Source: Spirochaetota bacterium (lineage in GTDB: Bacteria; Spirochaetota; JAGLSM01; JAKPMW01). Taken from it: DNA of 15,045 bases. The notes below the pieces were generated by a model. That model searched no databases. It saw only the letters and a list, made by a program, of their open reading frames with translations, and was not told where the DNA came from. The stretch lies in the NCBI GenBank assembly GCA_029548715.1, contig JAKPMW010000145.1, positions 1 to 15,045 on the forward strand. Direction: 5' to 3'. A program made the position numbers and the translations under genes. Of this stretch, positions 13,446 to 15,045 are shown in pieces. Every line of letters begins with the position of its first letter. Position 1 is the stretch's first letter.

Positions 13446-14537
13446 ATGGAACCCTGGTTTGGCTACATCCTCCTGGCAATGGCCTGTTACGGCGGGATCG
13501 ATTTTTTGCAAAAAGCTGCCGCCCTGGCTGACAGCCCGTCCCGTCTCGTTGTCCGCACGACAGCAATTGTTGTCGCCTTCATGTCCCTGGTTGCTGTCAT
13601 CGCAAGCGGCAGTTCGTTTGCAGCGCTTGAGACCATCCTGCTCTATGCCGGGATCAACTCGACCTTTTTCGCCATCGGAAGCATGGCCCGTATCACCGCC
13701 CTCAAAAAAATCCCCGCCGCCTACGTCTTTCCCGTTACCAAGACCAGTGCAGTGCTTCTGATCCTGATTTCGGTCGTTGCTTTCGGCGATCAGCCTGATG
13801 TCTGGCAATGGACAGGAATCCTGCTTTCGATACTCCTTGTCCTCCTCGTCGCCCGCGGTATCTCCAGGCCCGGAAGCCAGCGGGATGAAGAGCGCTTTCC
13901 CCGCCAGGAACGTCTGTCCGGCTTTGTCCTCGCCCTGACCTCGGCAAGCTGTACCACCATCACGATTCTCGCGGGAAAATTCGCGTCCACCGAAGCCCCG
14001 CATGTATCATACATGTTTGTCTCATACAGTCTCGTCGTCATGCACACCTTTATCATCGAACGCATCTTTCTCAAGGACCAGAGACAGGCCCGCGATGCGG
14101 GTGCAAATCCGGGCGGTGATCCCCTCATCAACGGTGATGTCGCCGTGGCAAGCGGAGTCTGCAGCGAGCACCCGACGCAGAGGGCTGCCGCCGAAGAAAC
14201 TGCGGGCAGCCTTCCTTCAGGCACTGATTCATGGGGAACAGAGTCCGGCCAACTCAAACCGCAACGCATCCGTTTTTGGGAGCGACATCCGCATGAGCGT
14301 TGCCGCACACGACGCGCCATCTGGTTTGGCGCAGGAATCGGGGCTCTCAATTTTTTCGGATACCTGTCAGTACTCTCCGCCTTTGCCGGTGGACCACTGG
14401 CCCTGATTCAGGGGATATCGTCAACATCATTTGTCATCCCCATTATCCTCTCGGCCATCGTATTCGGCGAACACCTTGACTGGAAAAAAACGGCCATCGT
14501 TGGCCTGGCCATTGTCTCAGTCATTCTTCAGCGGTAA
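13446..14537 (+). CDS. EamA/DMT-superfamily transporter with a large central loop
   Basis: A 363-residue inner-membrane protein of the drug/metabolite transporter type, with two EamA-like halves: about residues 1-140 and 155-210 plus 290-363. The first half ends with the family pattern PAAYVFPVTKTSAVLLILISVVAFGDQP, the second with GGPLALIQGISSTSFVIPIILSAIVFGEHLDWKK, both classic EamA repeats. Most relatives are about 290-300 residues; here residues 210-290 form a hydrophilic insertion rich in Gly, Ala, Glu, Arg and Cys/His, ending in WERHPHERCRTRR. The substrate is unknown; amino acids, sugars or other metabolites are typical. ATG at 13446 starts only 27 nt after the terminator T-run and has a weak ribosome binding site (TCCGG), so the promoter must overlap the preceding terminator or readthrough must occur. 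Confidence 0.87.
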   Translation: MEPWFGYILLAMACYGGIDFLQKAAALADSPSRLVVRTTAIVVAFMSLVAVIASGSSFAALETILLYAGINSTFFAIGSMARITALKKIPAAYVFPVTKTSAVLLILISVVAFGDQPDVWQWTGILLSILLVLLVARGISRPGSQRDEERFPRQERLSGFVLALTSASCTTITILAGKFASTEAPHVSYMFVSYSLVVMHTFIIERIFLKDQRQARDAGANPGGDPLINGDVAVASGVCSEHPTQRAAAEETAGSLPSGTDSWGTESGQLKPQRIRFWERHPHERCRTRRAIWFGAGIGALNFFGYLSVLSAFAGGPLALIQGISSTSFVIPIILSAIVFGEHLDWKKTAIVGLAIVSVILQR

Positions 14538-14549
14538 CGGCTCACGTGC

Positions 14550-14575
14550 GCTGTCAACCCACCCATGTTGACAGC
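14550..14575. repeat. 9-bp perfect inverted repeat behind the transporter gene
   Basis: GCTGTCAAC (14550-14558) and GTTGACAGC (14567-14575) are separated by 8 nt, 12 nt after the transporter stop codon. No T-tract follows, so it could be a weak terminator or a protein-binding site for the downstream promoter region. Confidence 0.6.
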
Positions 14576-14604
14576 CACACACGTTTCCCCGGCCTGTTGT
14601 CCCG

Positions 14605-14637
14605 GCCTTGACATTCGGTCAAGGCACGTACTATGCT
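14605..14637 (+). promoter_or_regulatory. Strong promoter with an inverted repeat over the -35 box
   Basis: A perfect TTGACA (14608-14613) is followed after 18 bp by TATGCT (14632-14637). The -35 box sits inside the 8-bp inverted repeat GCCTTGAC / GTCAAGGC (14605-14612 and 14618-14625, loop ATTCG), the usual position for a repressor operator. The start codon at 14671 lies about 27 nt beyond the expected start of transcription. Confidence 0.6.
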
Positions 14638-14670
14638 TTTTCTGTAGTTTTTTGCGATAAAGGATTATCA

Positions 14671-15045
14671 ATGCAGGCCCTTTCGCCATCCCCGGACCGT
14701 ATTATCCCGGCTTCACCCCTGTCCTTTCCCCGGGTCATCTCTGTCGGGCGGGATGTGCCCGAGGGCCGTTTCCCTGTCTACGCCCGCTTTGCGCGCTATC
14801 TTGACATCCTGGCCGGCGATACGATCATTGGAATCACAACCATGCTGGAGGGTGAAGGCCCTTCTACCATAGTGGTATCCGCCCACTTGCCTGATTCGTG
14901 GACTGTGCTGGCCGACTCTGTCCTGATCACCCCGGATATGATCGAGTTCTGCGGAGTACGCTTTTCACGAGACACAGCGGCCGCCTGCCGCGAACAACCG
15001 CTCCTGCATCCCCTGGCACCACCCGAACACACCCTGTTGACAGCC
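14671..15045 (+). CDS. DUF2877/AllH-like protein (partial, runs off right edge)
   Basis: An open frame of 125 codons without stop that runs off the right edge. ATG at 14671 is preceded by AAAGGA 7 nt upstream and by a good promoter. The N-terminal 25 residues are Pro/Ser-rich without a signal peptide. Then FPVYARFARYLDILAGDTI (about 39-57) and IGITTMLEGEGPSTIVVSA (about 58-76) resemble the start of DUF2877 proteins, which include AllH of the allantoin/oxamate carbamoyl-transfer pathway: a conserved aromatic region, then a line ending in GPxxIVV. Because only the first part is present and the match is from memory of the pattern, the family call is tentative. The rest of the pathway, if any, would lie beyond the window. 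Confidence 0.65.
   Translation, partial: MQALSPSPDRIIPASPLSFPRVISVGRDVPEGRFPVYARFARYLDILAGDTIIGITTMLEGEGPSTIVVSAHLPDSWTVLADSVLITPDMIEFCGVRFSRDTAAACREQPLLHPLAPPEHTLLTA

Noticed and set aside
14568..15045. The 11-mer TGTTGACAGCC near 14566 and again at the right edge (15035-15045)
   Set aside because: The second copy lies inside the coding frame, which explains it; two copies of a short word are not evidence of a direct repeat or attachment site.
1..15045. CRISPR arrays, tRNA or rRNA genes, insertion sequences, phage or defence genes
   Set aside because: I looked on both strands and found no spaced direct repeats, no tRNA-like cloverleaf, no transposase or integrase motifs and no defence-type domains.

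Overview
The window is GC-rich, densely coded chromosomal DNA from a Gram-negative (two-membrane) bacterium: it holds a TonB-dependent receptor, several lipoproteins with clear lipoboxes and at least one outer-membrane barrel-like protein with an aromatic C-terminus. The acyltransferase subtype (HX4E and FPQSTR motifs), the number of lipoproteins and the gene style suggest a free-living, probably anaerobic spirochaete or relative. That placement is inference only. There is no tRNA, rRNA, CRISPR array, transposase or phage gene in the window.

Region 1 (1-4994) is a cobalamin uptake locus with two divergent arms. The minus-strand arm starts with a cobalamin riboswitch (about 2307-2228), followed by a surface-type lipoprotein (2193-1300) and, overlapping it by four bases, a BtuB-like TonB-dependent receptor that runs off the left edge (1303-1). 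The plus-strand arm is btuF-btuC-btuD (2367-4994), each gene overlapping the next. The receptor and lipoprotein would catch the corrinoid and bring it across the outer membrane, BtuF would bind it in the periplasm, and BtuCD would import it. Only the outer-membrane arm carries a recognisable riboswitch.

Region 2 (4975-9113) holds a small two-helix membrane protein of unknown function that converges on btuD, a PlsC-type acyltransferase, a 15-bp perfect hairpin, a large modular lipoprotein (Ser/Gly linker, Ig-like domains, repeat-rich C-terminus) and a cold-shock protein with a strong terminator.

Region 3 (9481-13418) holds a rubredoxin-reductase-like FAD/NAD(P)H oxidoreductase and a translationally coupled three-gene envelope operon: small lipoprotein, exported protein, outer-membrane barrel-like protein. 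The middle gene is cut by an in-frame TAG, after which the same frame stays open for 135 more codons. A classic intrinsic terminator closes the operon.

Region 4 (13446-15045) holds an EamA/DMT-type transporter with an unusual hydrophilic loop of about 80 residues, a short intergenic region with two inverted repeats and a consensus TTGACA promoter, and the start of a DUF2877-like (AllH-like) gene cut by the right edge.

The items most worth a second look are the lipoprotein paired with the BtuB-like receptor, as a possible cobalamin-capturing partner, the amber-interrupted exported protein in an unrecognised envelope operon, and the one-sided riboswitch control.
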